DNA from: JAVXCQ01 sp036659415
GTDB taxonomy: Bacteria > Bacillota > Negativicutes > Acidaminococcales > Acidaminococcaceae
Assembly: GCA_036659415.1 (NCBI GenBank)
Contig: JAVXCQ010000010.1
Span: 1-64,000, forward strand
Length of the DNA: 64,000 nt
Direction of reading: 5' to 3'
This document shows, piece by piece, positions 1-7,505 of this stretch (position 1 is the first letter of the stretch; the number at the start of each line of letters is the position of its first letter). The notes beneath the pieces are model-generated. The model did no database searches. It was not told the origin of the DNA and saw nothing but the letters and a program-made list of their open reading frames with translations. The position numbers and the translations under genes were made by a program.

Positions 1-438
1 AAAAAAGACTGCACACGTTTACAAGCAGTTTTGCGGGAAAACAAGATCGCTTGTAATAAGCTGGGCGGCAGACAACATTATCTCAGGTGGACGGCTCCGG
101 AAACTTGGCAGTATTATGAAGATGCAGGCCTAGCGTATGATACGACGTTAAGTTTTGCGGATCATATTGGTTTTCGGTGTGGTATCTGTTATGAGTACCA
201 CCCTTTTAATGTACGAACACGAAAAAAACTCAATTTGCTAGAATATCCTTTAATTGTTATGGAGTGCAGTGGCCTAGATGAGAGGTATATGCAACTATCT
301 TACGACGAGATGCTTCAAAGGTGCGTAAGACTTAAAGCACAGTGTGAAAAGCATCATGGTAATTTTGTTATTTTATGGCATAATAGCAGATTTCGGACAG
401 AAGAAGAGCGAGAAACATATTTTCGAATAATTCGATAA
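1..438 (+). CDS. Polysaccharide deacetylase-family protein, C-terminal part (5' end outside window)
   Basis: The frame is open from base 1 and ends with TAA at 438, so the start lies upstream of the window. About 145 residues are visible. The stretch FRCGICYEYHPFNV followed about 80 residues later by VILWHNSRF resembles the last strands of NodB-fold polysaccharide deacetylase-like proteins found in capsule and O-antigen loci; the metal-binding motifs would lie in the missing part. It precedes three glycosyltransferases and wecB, which supports a role in surface glycan synthesis. A TTG at position 31 is in frame but is very unlikely to be the true start, because coding sequence continues upstream. 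Family assignment is by motif and context only. Confidence 0.6.
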   Translation, partial: KKDCTRLQAVLRENKIACNKLGGRQHYLRWTAPETWQYYEDAGLAYDTTLSFADHIGFRCGICYEYHPFNVRTRKKLNLLEYPLIVMECSGLDERYMQLSYDEMLQRCVRLKAQCEKHHGNFVILWHNSRFRTEEERETYFRIIR

Positions 439-518
439 AAAAGATAATAAATAAAGATTAATATATAAGCTCGTGGTTATTCGCTCCTAATAGGGGCTGG
501 AAAGCAAGGTGATAAGTT

Positions 519-1607
519 TTGAAAATTGCTTATTTTTTAATGGGAGATTATTCCAAGGAAACTGGGGTTGTAAAAAAAATAACTAGCCAAATTAATTGTT
601 GGAACAAACGAGGAATAGAAGTTAAGATTTTTCACTTGAGCACTAATGGTTATAGTATATTTGCTGACATGAGTATCGAACATGAGATAAGCAACTGTGA
701 AAACATATTATTTCATTCGGGATATATATATGAATGTATTCAAAAATATAATCCTGATCTTGTTTATATGAGGTATGCTTTATTTAATGTTGGACTGTGT
801 AGAATGTTTAAAAAGCAAATCGTTGTTGCCGAGATTAATTCGGATGATGTTGCTGAATATAAAATTCAAAAAAATGACAGTCTGAAAAGGAAGGTTAAAT
901 ATTATTACAATTTATTTACGAGAAAATTATTTTTGCGATTACTTACGGGAGCAGTATTTGTAAGTTTTGAATTAGAACAAAAAATGAAATTAAAAATTTC
1001 GACGATAGTGATTGAAAATGGTTGTGGTGAAAGGTGTAAACTTCGCAATGTAGTAACAAAGAATATCGTGCCCCAGTTGTTATTTATTGGTACACCGGAG
1101 CAATCGTGGCATGGCATGGATAAATTACTTAAATTGGCTAAAAGAACTAAAGGGAAATTGGAATTTCATGTCATAGGGATTGACTATAAATCGGAATATG
1201 CAGAGTTAGATAACGTTAAGTTTTACGGTTGGCTTAATAGGGAGAAATATCAAAATATTTTTGATGTCTGTGACGTGGGAGTTGGGGCATTAGCGTTACA
1301 CAGAAAGAAAATGATGGAGTCCAGCTCATTGAAGACGAGAGAATATTTAATGAATGGGCTTCCAATTATTTTGGGAGGGGAAGATACAACTTTAAAAAAA
1401 CACAACCTTCAGCCACAGTGGGTATTAAATATTGGAAATTATGAAAACAATGTTAAAAATACAGAAGCTGCAATTCTTGATTTCGCTAAACGGATGAGTG
1501 GTAAACGGATAGTAGACACAAATCTAAAATATTTCGATTGGGAATATCTAGAAGATGAAAGACTTAATTATTTTAAAACTTTGATAGAAAAGAAGAAATC
1601 ATTATGA
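519..1607 (+). CDS. Glycosyltransferase, GT4-like
   Basis: A 362-residue protein with a TTG start preceded by an AAGGTGA-type ribosome site. The N-terminus (MKIAYFLMGDYSKETGVVKK) is the first Rossmann strand and loop typical of GT-B enzymes. The second half has the GT-B pattern LLFIGTPEQSWHGMDKLLKL and, near the end, REYLMNGLPIILGG, the region that holds the donor nucleotide. It probably transfers a sugar from a nucleotide donor to a lipid-linked oligosaccharide at the cytoplasmic face of the membrane. The next gene starts inside its stop codon (ATGA overlap), so the two are translationally coupled. The sequence is more AT-rich than the housekeeping genes downstream, as is common in polysaccharide loci. 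Donor and acceptor cannot be deduced. Confidence 0.75.
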   Translation: MKIAYFLMGDYSKETGVVKKITSQINCWNKRGIEVKIFHLSTNGYSIFADMSIEHEISNCENILFHSGYIYECIQKYNPDLVYMRYALFNVGLCRMFKKQIVVAEINSDDVAEYKIQKNDSLKRKVKYYYNLFTRKLFLRLLTGAVFVSFELEQKMKLKISTIVIENGCGERCKLRNVVTKNIVPQLLFIGTPEQSWHGMDKLLKLAKRTKGKLEFHVIGIDYKSEYAELDNVKFYGWLNREKYQNIFDVCDVGVGALALHRKKMMESSSLKTREYLMNGLPIILGGEDTTLKKHNLQPQWVLNIGNYENNVKNTEAAILDFAKRMSGKRIVDTNLKYFDWEYLEDERLNYFKTLIEKKKSL

Positions 1608-2680
1608 AACTATTATTCTTGGGCGATGCTGGTTCCATTCATATAAAAAAATGGGTAGATTTTTTTGTTAATGAAGGAATTGATGTATATGTTGCCACGT
1701 TTGCTAGTGAAAACAAAACACAATGTGCTAATGTTTTTTATTTGGATAAAAGGGATATAAGCACTAGTGGTAATAATTATCATTACTTATTGTCCGTTCA
1801 GAAATTAAGTAATATTATCAGGGATAATAACATTACTCATATAAATGCCCATTATGCATATAGTATGGGTGTTATCGCGGCAATAGCAATAATTTTATCA
1901 GGAAAGAATATCAATTTTTCTGTGGTTTGCCATGGTAGTGATATTTTATTGCCGCCACATTTTTTCTCGAAGTATATCAATAAGTTTGTACTTAATAAAG
2001 CGCATACTATTTTTGCCGTATCAAAACAAATTGCTCAAAAGGTTGTCGAGCTGGGAATTAATAAAGAAAAGATATTTGTGGGGCAGTATGGGGTAGATGA
2101 ACAGTGTTTTATAAAAGAGGTGATAAAAGATATTGACATCATATCCTATAGAGCATATGTAAGCAATTCGCAGTGGGGGCAAATATTAAAGGCGGTGGAT
2201 TGTGAAGAATTCCGCAATAAAAAAATAATTTTCGTGATGCCAGGTATAGATGAAACAAATCTTGCTGTTTTGGAGAAAAAGTTTCCTGAAATTTCATTCT
2301 ATAGATGGTTGCCCAGAGTGAAATTATTGTCGTTGGTACAAAGGAGTAAACTTTATATTAGTGCAACGCAATCAGATGGTTCATCTTTATCATTATTAGA
2401 AGCGATGGCTTTAAGGTGTTATCCAATCGTTTCTAATATTAGCGCTAATAAAGAATGGATTACCGATGGTGAAAACGGTACACTATTCATCAATGAAGAA
2501 GAATTGAGAAATGCACTCGTAAAGATATTACAAGAAGATAATCATTGCATAGCTCTTATTACGGATAGAAATCAAAAAGAAATTAAAAGGCTAGCTAGTT
2601 ATAATATACAAATGAGAAAAATTAAAGCTATATTGCTGGGGGAAGGACAAGATGAAACTAATAACTATCGTTGGAGCTAG
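1604..2680 (+). CDS. Glycosyltransferase family 4 protein
   Basis: A 358-residue GT-B glycosyltransferase. It opens with MKLLFLGDAGSIHIKKWVDF, as in GT4 enzymes. It then has NAHYAYSMG and VCHGSDILLPP (acceptor side) and DGSSLSLLEAMALRCYPI, the E-x7-E type motif near residue 265 that binds the nucleotide-sugar donor. It overlaps the upstream glycosyltransferase by four bases and runs 29 bases into wecB, so these genes form one tightly packed operon. Its job is probably one sugar addition to the surface polysaccharide repeat unit; substrate unknown. Confidence 0.8.
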   Translation: MKLLFLGDAGSIHIKKWVDFFVNEGIDVYVATFASENKTQCANVFYLDKRDISTSGNNYHYLLSVQKLSNIIRDNNITHINAHYAYSMGVIAAIAIILSGKNINFSVVCHGSDILLPPHFFSKYINKFVLNKAHTIFAVSKQIAQKVVELGINKEKIFVGQYGVDEQCFIKEVIKDIDIISYRAYVSNSQWGQILKAVDCEEFRNKKIIFVMPGIDETNLAVLEKKFPEISFYRWLPRVKLLSLVQRSKLYISATQSDGSSLSLLEAMALRCYPIVSNISANKEWITDGENGTLFINEEELRNALVKILQEDNHCIALITDRNQKEIKRLASYNIQMRKIKAILLGEGQDETNNYRWS

Positions 2681-3731
2681 GCCTCAATTTGTTAAGGCAG
2701 CTGTTGTGGCACGTGCTATTGCAAAACACAATCAAGTTAATGAGCAAAAAATAGAGGAAATCATTATTCATACTAATCAGCACTATGATCTCAATATGTC
2801 CGCAGTGTTTTTTGAAGAAATGCACATACCACGGCCGAATTATAATTTGGGAGTTGGTGGTGGTGCGCAGGGGGCTATGACCGGTAGGATGCTAGAAAAA
2901 ATCGAAGAAATCCTACTGACCGAGCAATCGGACTATGTGCTGGTGTATGGTGATACTAATTCTACTTTGGCTGGAGCGTTGGCAGCTGTTAAACTGCATA
3001 TCCCAGTTGTACATATTGAGGCCGGATTGCGATCTTTTAATATGAGTATGCCGGAAGAAGTTAATCGTATTTTGACTGATCGAGTAGCAACATTATTGCT
3101 CTGCCCTACACAAACGGCAGTAACTAATCTGCAAGTCGAGAATATTAAACAAGGCGTGCATAATGTAGGTGATGTTATGTATGACGCTGTAGAGTATTAC
3201 GGACGGCTTGCGCAACCTAGTTTAGAGGTAAAACAACTTTGTACTCACAACTACTGCCTAGCTACTGTTCATCGTGCTGAAAATACTGATGATGTTCGGC
3301 GCTTGGCCAATATTATGCGCGCACTGGATACTATTGCTACAGATAAAACTGTAGTTTTGCCCTTACATCCTAGAACGAAGAAAATTTTGCAAGCACATAA
3401 TATCAAACTTAAGAACGTAACATTAATTGAACCCGTGGGTTATTTTGATATTCTCACTTTGCTCAAAAATGCCGAGGGGGTTTTTACTGATAGTGGTGGT
3501 ATGCAAAAAGAGGCCTATTTCTTCGCTAAACCATGTTTTACTTTGCGTGACGAAACGGAGTGGGTAGAACTAGTCGAGGGAGGAGCGAATAAGCTTGTTG
3601 GTGCCGACTACGAGACAATTATGCAAACCTACAAAACTTGGCGACCGGCGGCGGAAGTTTTCGCTACTAAACTTTATGGTAATGGTGACGCCGGAGAAAA
3701 AATCGTGGCGTTGTTAGGGAAAATGATGTGA
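2652..3731 (+). CDS. wecB: UDP-N-acetylglucosamine 2-epimerase (non-hydrolysing)
   Basis: A 359-residue enzyme that interconverts UDP-GlcNAc and UDP-ManNAc in the cytoplasm, supplying ManNAc-derived sugars for surface polysaccharide. Family signatures are present in order: GARPQFVKAA near residue 8, HTNQHYD near 40, YGDTNSTLAGALAA near 100, HIEAGLRSFNMSMPEEVNR near 124, ATVHRAEN near 205 and TDSGGMQKEAYFFAKPC near 280. Length is normal for the family. The start codon lies 29 bases before the stop of the preceding glycosyltransferase, and AGGACAAG just upstream can act as the ribosome site. The hydrolysing NeuC type is less likely given the strong WecB motifs. Confidence 0.93.
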   Translation: MKLITIVGARPQFVKAAVVARAIAKHNQVNEQKIEEIIIHTNQHYDLNMSAVFFEEMHIPRPNYNLGVGGGAQGAMTGRMLEKIEEILLTEQSDYVLVYGDTNSTLAGALAAVKLHIPVVHIEAGLRSFNMSMPEEVNRILTDRVATLLLCPTQTAVTNLQVENIKQGVHNVGDVMYDAVEYYGRLAQPSLEVKQLCTHNYCLATVHRAENTDDVRRLANIMRALDTIATDKTVVLPLHPRTKKILQAHNIKLKNVTLIEPVGYFDILTLLKNAEGVFTDSGGMQKEAYFFAKPCFTLRDETEWVELVEGGANKLVGADYETIMQTYKTWRPAAEVFATKLYGNGDAGEKIVALLGKMM

Positions 3732-3742
3732 GGTAATGTATT

Positions 3743-4960
3743 TTGAAGATTTTATTAATCAACCATTATGCCGGGTCCTTACAACATGGCATGGAATACA
3801 GACCGTATTATTTGGCGAGAGAATGGGTGAAGCTGGGGCATGAGGTAACCATTATTGGGGCCTCTTTTTCGCATTTAAGACAAAAAAATATAGAATGTGC
3901 ACGTCTAAAAGAAGAGTATGTCGATGGCATTCGTTATTTATGGCTTCCAACGGTGGCCTATCAGGGCAACTCTGTTCTACGTTTTCGCAATATGCTAGAG
4001 TTTGTGTGGCAACTTTATAAACATTCTGCTTTTTTTACAGAATTGCAACCTGAGGTGGTGATTGCGTCTTCAACCTATCCTCTTGATGTGTATCCAGCAC
4101 ACAAATTAGCCCAAAAAACAGGTGCAAGGTTTGTTTTTGAATTACATGATTTATGGCCATTATCTCCGATGGAGTTAGGCGGCATGAGCAAATATCATCC
4201 TTTTATTATGCTCATGCAGGCGGCAGAAGACTACTGGTGTAGGTATGTCGAGCGGGTTATTTCTATTTTGCCAAACACAGAGGTATATTTGAAAAGTCGT
4301 GGGCTGGCTGAGGGCAAATTCACCTGCGTTCCTAATGGTATTGTCCTTAGTGATTATGCTCACTGCGAGCAAATACCGGGGCAACATCAGGAACTAATGA
4401 CTCAATTACACCAGGCTGGTAAAAAAATCATTGGTTATACTGGTGCACATGGTGTAGCTAATGCACTCAAAACATTACTTGCAGCAGCGGAACTATTACA
4501 AGAGGAACAGGTTGCCTTTGTCTTAGTGGGACAAGGTCAGGAAAAAAGCAATTTACAGGAATTTGTGCGGGTACGCAAAATAACTAATGTATATTTTTTA
4601 TCTAGCGTAACTAAAAGCGCTGTACCTACCTTACTAAAGCAGATGGATTTTCTTTATATAGGATTACAAAGGCAACTTTTGTTTCAATATGGTATTAGCC
4701 CGAATAAATTAATGGATTACATGATGGCGGAGAAGCCTGTTATTCATTCCATAGAGGCAGGTAATGATTTAGTTAGGGCAAGTGGTTGCGGTATTTCGGT
4801 AGCGGCGGAAAACCCGGAGGCAGTCGCCGAGGGCATTAGCCAACTGTTAAAATTATCAAAAGCAGAATGTGAAGAAATGGGACGGCACGGCAGAGATTAC
4901 GTTGTTCGTAATCATGATTATAGAGTGCTGGCACAAAAATTTCTTGCGGCAATTAAATAG
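3743..4960 (+). CDS. Glycosyltransferase, WbuB-like
   Basis: A 405-residue GT-B enzyme with a TTG start 11 bases after wecB, preceded by GAGGTAAT. The N-terminus (MKILLINHYAGSLQHGMEYR) and HDLWPLSPMELGGM near residue 134 match the WbuB/WbjE group, which often transfers L-fucosamine or a related sugar next to a WecB-type epimerase. SPNKLMDYMMAEKPVIHSI near residue 320 is the donor-binding segment. It is the last gene of the polysaccharide operon and is followed by a strong terminator. The group assignment is recognised from motifs; the exact sugar is inference. Confidence 0.82.
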   Translation: MKILLINHYAGSLQHGMEYRPYYLAREWVKLGHEVTIIGASFSHLRQKNIECARLKEEYVDGIRYLWLPTVAYQGNSVLRFRNMLEFVWQLYKHSAFFTELQPEVVIASSTYPLDVYPAHKLAQKTGARFVFELHDLWPLSPMELGGMSKYHPFIMLMQAAEDYWCRYVERVISILPNTEVYLKSRGLAEGKFTCVPNGIVLSDYAHCEQIPGQHQELMTQLHQAGKKIIGYTGAHGVANALKTLLAAAELLQEEQVAFVLVGQGQEKSNLQEFVRVRKITNVYFLSSVTKSAVPTLLKQMDFLYIGLQRQLLFQYGISPNKLMDYMMAEKPVIHSIEAGNDLVRASGCGISVAAENPEAVAEGISQLLKLSKAECEEMGRHGRDYVVRNHDYRVLAQKFLAAIK

Positions 4961-4980
4961 CAAGGGTAAAATGGCTTTAT

Positions 4981-5033
4981 AATCAATGTTGGGGGTGTGA
5001 CCAAAAGGTCATACTTCCAACATTGATTTTTTT
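4981..5033 (+). terminator. Rho-independent terminator of the polysaccharide operon
   Basis: Perfect 12-bp arms (AATCAATGTTGG and CCAACATTGATT) enclose a second short stem TGTGACC/GGTCATA around an AAAA loop, and a run of Ts follows. It ends the glycosyltransferase operon about 20 bases after its stop codon. Confidence 0.9.
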
Positions 5034-5173
5034 GGTATAAAATAAAAGACATAACGTATAAAATCCTATGCAAGCAAAGTACTAACCACAATTGTAAGGA
5101 ACATATTATTAGGCCTTTGTTAAATTGCAGGGTGAAGTTTTTGGTCTATTTGTGAGTTTCAAATAATTTAACG

Positions 5174-5230
5174 ATAGCACCATAGTATGATTTAAACGCA
5201 ATACTTGTTTAAAACATACTATGGTGCTAT
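5174..5230. repeat. 24-bp inverted repeat overlapping the ATPase promoter
   Basis: The arms at 5174-5197 and 5207-5230 are complementary at 23 of 24 positions, separated by nine bases. The inner 15 bp of the outer part (TAGCACCATAGTATG and its complement) are perfect. The right arm covers the end of the -35 element and the whole spacer of the promoter for the ATPase gene. It could be a repressor operator, a hairpin in a longer upstream transcript, or the end of a mobile element. The remaining gap sequence (5034-5173) shows nothing recognisable. Confidence 0.8.
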
Positions 5231-5233
5231 AAT
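5205..5233 (+). promoter_or_regulatory. Promoter of the lone ATPase gene
   Basis: TTGTTT at 5205-5210 and a perfect TATAAT at 5228-5233 are separated by 17 bp. The start codon follows about 30 bases downstream with an AAAGGGGGATG ribosome site. The spacer lies inside the long inverted repeat. Confidence 0.7.
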
Positions 5234-5264
5234 TGTATCATGAGATAAAGGGGGATGTGTTAAT

Positions 5265-6437
5265 ATGAAAATATTGAATATAGAATTCACCGGTATTCCC
5301 ATATTTAAAGATGAAAAGGTAAAGGTGAATTTTTTTGCCAGTGACAGAGTCATCGGGGAAGACCGACCGTATCCACTGGCTAATAGTATTTATACTCAAA
5401 AAAACATTGCCCTCGTTGGTATTAATGCTACCGGGAAAACTAGCACGTTGCGTCTTATTCGCTTAGCCTTAAATGTTGTAGTAAAAAATACCAGCTTGAA
5501 TGATGCCCAGGTCATTGCTAATGGTATTATTAAGGATAATACGATGATGCAGGTTGTGTTTTTTCATAGGGATAGGTATATCCAGTTACAATCAACTCTT
5601 GGCTGGCGAGAGGACGTAGAAGACCCCGGTAAGAAAAGCTTATTCTACAAGGAAGAAATTATTAGAATTAAACCTAAATATACAGTAAAAGCCAAAAAGG
5701 ATATTTTGGATTTTGACGGCGCTAACGTTGTAACGGAAAAGCGCTCAGAAATGGATATTGCAATCAAAAAAATATTGAGAGATGATGATAGTTTTGTGAT
5801 TCAATACACAAGAAAAAATGGGTGTAGCGTTCGTGATGCTATTGAAGAAAGCAATTTTAATCTGTTACAGACAATAGGGTCAACTCCTGCTGCCGTACTA
5901 CAAGTATTTGACAATAATATTGAATATTTGATGGGTGAAGCGGAAGAAGGCACGAATAATATTAAATGGCAACTTAAATTTAAAAACCAGAGTACTGCTT
6001 TTGATACGAATAATCTCTTTGAAGTCAGCAGGTTACTGTCTTCAGGGACGGTCAAGGGACAGAATATTATTGGTAATGTTGTTGTTATTTTAAAAACCGG
6101 TGGTTATTTAATTATTGATGAACTAGAAAATCATTTTAATAAAGAGTTAGTGCGCATGATTATTAATTTATTCAAAGAAGAAAAGACGAATCCTTACGGT
6201 GCTTGCTTGATCTTTTCTACTCATTACATGGAAGTTTTGGATTTTATTGATCGCAAAGATAATATCTATATCACGAAGAAACAAGGTGGTCTTATCGAGG
6301 TACTTAATTATGCTGATGTTGTTAAACGAAATGATGTTAAGAAAAGTGAAGTTATTCTCTCTAACAGTCTTCAAGGTACTGCTCCCCAATATGAAAGTAT
6401 TAAAAAATTGCGTGAATTGATATGCAACCAGTTCTAG
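5265..6437 (+). CDS. AAA/ABC-type ATP-binding protein (OLD/RecF-like), possible defence component
   Basis: A 390-residue soluble ATPase. Walker A is GINATGKT (52-59), an ABC-like signature LSSGTVKG lies at 258-265, Walker B is YLIIDELE (281-288) with the catalytic glutamate, and the H-loop is STH (318-320). This order is that of SMC/RecF/OLD-type single-protein ATPases that act with a separate effector, often a nuclease, in prophage or phage-defence modules. It has its own promoter, is flanked by terminators and sits in an AT-rich accessory segment between a polysaccharide operon and a broken membrane-protein gene. A second reading frame starts 16 bases before its stop but breaks after about 30 codons. 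No transmembrane segment is evident. The exact defence family is not recognised; a role in defence is inference. Confidence 0.75.
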   Translation: MKILNIEFTGIPIFKDEKVKVNFFASDRVIGEDRPYPLANSIYTQKNIALVGINATGKTSTLRLIRLALNVVVKNTSLNDAQVIANGIIKDNTMMQVVFFHRDRYIQLQSTLGWREDVEDPGKKSLFYKEEIIRIKPKYTVKAKKDILDFDGANVVTEKRSEMDIAIKKILRDDDSFVIQYTRKNGCSVRDAIEESNFNLLQTIGSTPAAVLQVFDNNIEYLMGEAEEGTNNIKWQLKFKNQSTAFDTNNLFEVSRLLSSGTVKGQNIIGNVVVILKTGGYLIIDELENHFNKELVRMIINLFKEEKTNPYGACLIFSTHYMEVLDFIDRKDNIYITKKQGGLIEVLNYADVVKRNDVKKSEVILSNSLQGTAPQYESIKKLRELICNQF

Positions 6438-6490
6438 CAGAGCTATTACACGGTAAATATATAATTTGTAGTTGCGAGGCAATTAGCGGT

Positions 6491-6518
6491 TTGACACCCT
6501 TACTTTTAAGCGTATAAT
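6491..6518 (+). promoter_or_regulatory. Consensus promoter with no obvious gene
   Basis: TTGACA (6491-6496) and TATAAT (6513-6518) both match consensus exactly, with a 16-bp spacer. The region downstream to 6697 has no convincing coding gene but contains two hairpins, so the product could be a small RNA or a long leader for the gene at 6782. Confidence 0.55.
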
Positions 6519-6599
6519 CGAATTACGCAAGACAAAGACACTTACAATTTATCCGATTTATTAAAAAGATAGAGGTTAAGAATGTTGAGCGGAACATAA

Positions 6600-6697
6600 A
6601 ATCACGATTAAGAGGTGTTGTTGCTCAGTTGAAGAGTAAAGCAACTCGCGCCACGGGCAGGCTTTGCGTTGTTCCGAAAGTGTTCACAGAACAACGA
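6600..6697 (+). other. Hairpin-rich stretch, possible untranslated RNA
   Basis: Two stems lie here: GTTGCT/AGCAAC (6620-6625 with 6640-6645) and GTTGTTC/GAACAAC (6668-6674 with 6689-6695). They lie downstream of a perfect-consensus promoter and upstream of the promoter of the 6782 gene. No known riboswitch or RNA family was recognised. The 6438-6781 gap therefore holds a broken ORF, two promoters, two hairpins and two operator-like palindromes. Confidence 0.3.
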
Positions 6698-6754
6698 TTG
6701 ACTGATGAGTCAGAAAGTGCTAAAATAAATACTGAAAGCTGACTAGCTAGTCAG
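6698..6754 (+). promoter_or_regulatory. Promoter with two TGACT-n4-AGTCA operator-like palindromes
   Basis: A -35 TTGACT (6698-6703) and -10 TAAAAT (6721-6726) are 17 bp apart. Two palindromes share the half-sites TGACT and AGTCA: TGACTGATGAGTCA (6699-6712), covering the -35, and TGACTAGCTAGTCA (6740-6753), just after the predicted start. The second extends to a perfect 16-bp palindrome. Such paired TGACT/AGTCA sites are typical of TetR-family operators in Firmicutes, but no tetR gene is nearby. Confidence 0.55.
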
Positions 6755-6781
6755 TAATTTATTTACACGGGGGGATGCTTT

Positions 6782-7446
6782 TTGCGTCGCTATTTTGAGC
6801 TTAAAATTTATCCTACGACTAAGCTGTGTTTGGGCTTACTGGTAGTGCTTGCTGTTTTGTGGTATCGGTTGCAACCTTATGCAGCCAGAGAAAATGGACC
6901 GATTGAAGATTTGCAGGTTTTGTTTTTACTGCTGGGGCTGGTGGTCGCAATTCATACGTTTGTGTGGGCGATTAGCTTGCAGGAACGCCGAATTTGGCAA
7001 GGTGGCAGTGTTATTTTGCTATTTTTAATCGGTAGGGAGCTAGGCTGGGGCGGAGAAATCTATGCTTTTGATGATTGGTGGTATCGGGCGGTGATTTATC
7101 CGGTGCTGGCGGTGCTGGCTACTGGTACGTTAGTGGTCTTTTGGCGTAATAAACTGGGCAATTTTTGGTCAAAAAACGGATACCGCTGTGGGAGCTGGGG
7201 CTTTTTATTTTTTTCTGTGGTTTGGCAGATGTAGCAGAACACCAACGATTAGACTTGTGGCTGACCATTCCTAAAGGTTTACTGGTGGAGGAACTGGCGG
7301 AGTTAGGCTGTTATTGTTTTTTGGTCAGTGCTACGATGATTGCAGCGAGCAAAACGGTACTCTTTTCTTGGGCAGCACGGCGACAGGTGTGGCGGCGTAC
7401 TTATTTGGAGCCGCTAGTCTTGTTGAGGGGTTTACGTTTACACTAA
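6782..7446 (+). pseudogene. Multi-pass membrane protein of unknown function, interrupted by a -1 frameshift
   Basis: A TTG start after ACGGGGGGATG opens a hydrophobic protein of about 220 residues. The first frame (6782-7234) carries segments near residues 14-34, 44-66, 74-86 and 100-122. The continuation, with two more hydrophobic stretches (LGLFIFFCGLADVAE and ELGCYCFLVSATMIAAS), is in the -1 frame from about 7165 to 7446. The two frames join at a short overlap containing the heptamer AAAAAAC (7171-7177), read as A AAA AAC. Options are a one-base loss in a T5 or A6 run (mutation or assembly error) or programmed -1 frameshifting. No family was recognised. It lies behind an operator-rich promoter and ends at a convergent terminator. 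Confidence 0.65.
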
Positions 7447-7467
7447 CTAAAAAGGAGTAAAAGCGAC

Positions 7468-7503
7468 AATAACCCTGTTAGCCATATGGCTAACAGGGTT
7501 ATT
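7468..7503. terminator. Bidirectional terminator, perfect 36-bp palindrome
   Basis: AATAACCCTGTTAGCCAT is followed directly by its exact reverse complement. It sits between the convergent genes ending at 7446 (+) and 7506 (-) and can serve both. The T-run is weak on the plus side. Confidence 0.8.
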
Positions 7504-7505
7504 GG

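Larger units (their letters stand above)
6422..6742 (+). pseudogene. Broken start of the ATPase partner gene (possible TOPRIM-type effector remnant)
   Basis: An ATG at 6422 overlaps the ATPase stop by 16 bases, the usual arrangement of a coupled partner. It encodes 31 residues beginning MQPVLAELLHGKYIICSCEA and stops at TAA 6515-6517. The short strand-plus-acid pattern KYIICxCE resembles the first strand of TOPRIM-like effectors that accompany such ATPases. The same frame then stays open for 74 more codons to TGA 6740-6742, but encodes nothing recognisable and has no clear start; TTG at 6629 is a weak candidate. I read this as the leftover of a truncated effector gene. It could also be chance. 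Confidence 0.4.

Noticed and set aside
6700..6720. CTGATGA followed by GAAA, resembling a hammerhead ribozyme core
   Set aside because: Only four bases lie between the two core pieces, so stem II cannot form, and the stretch is better explained as a -35 element with an operator-like palindrome.
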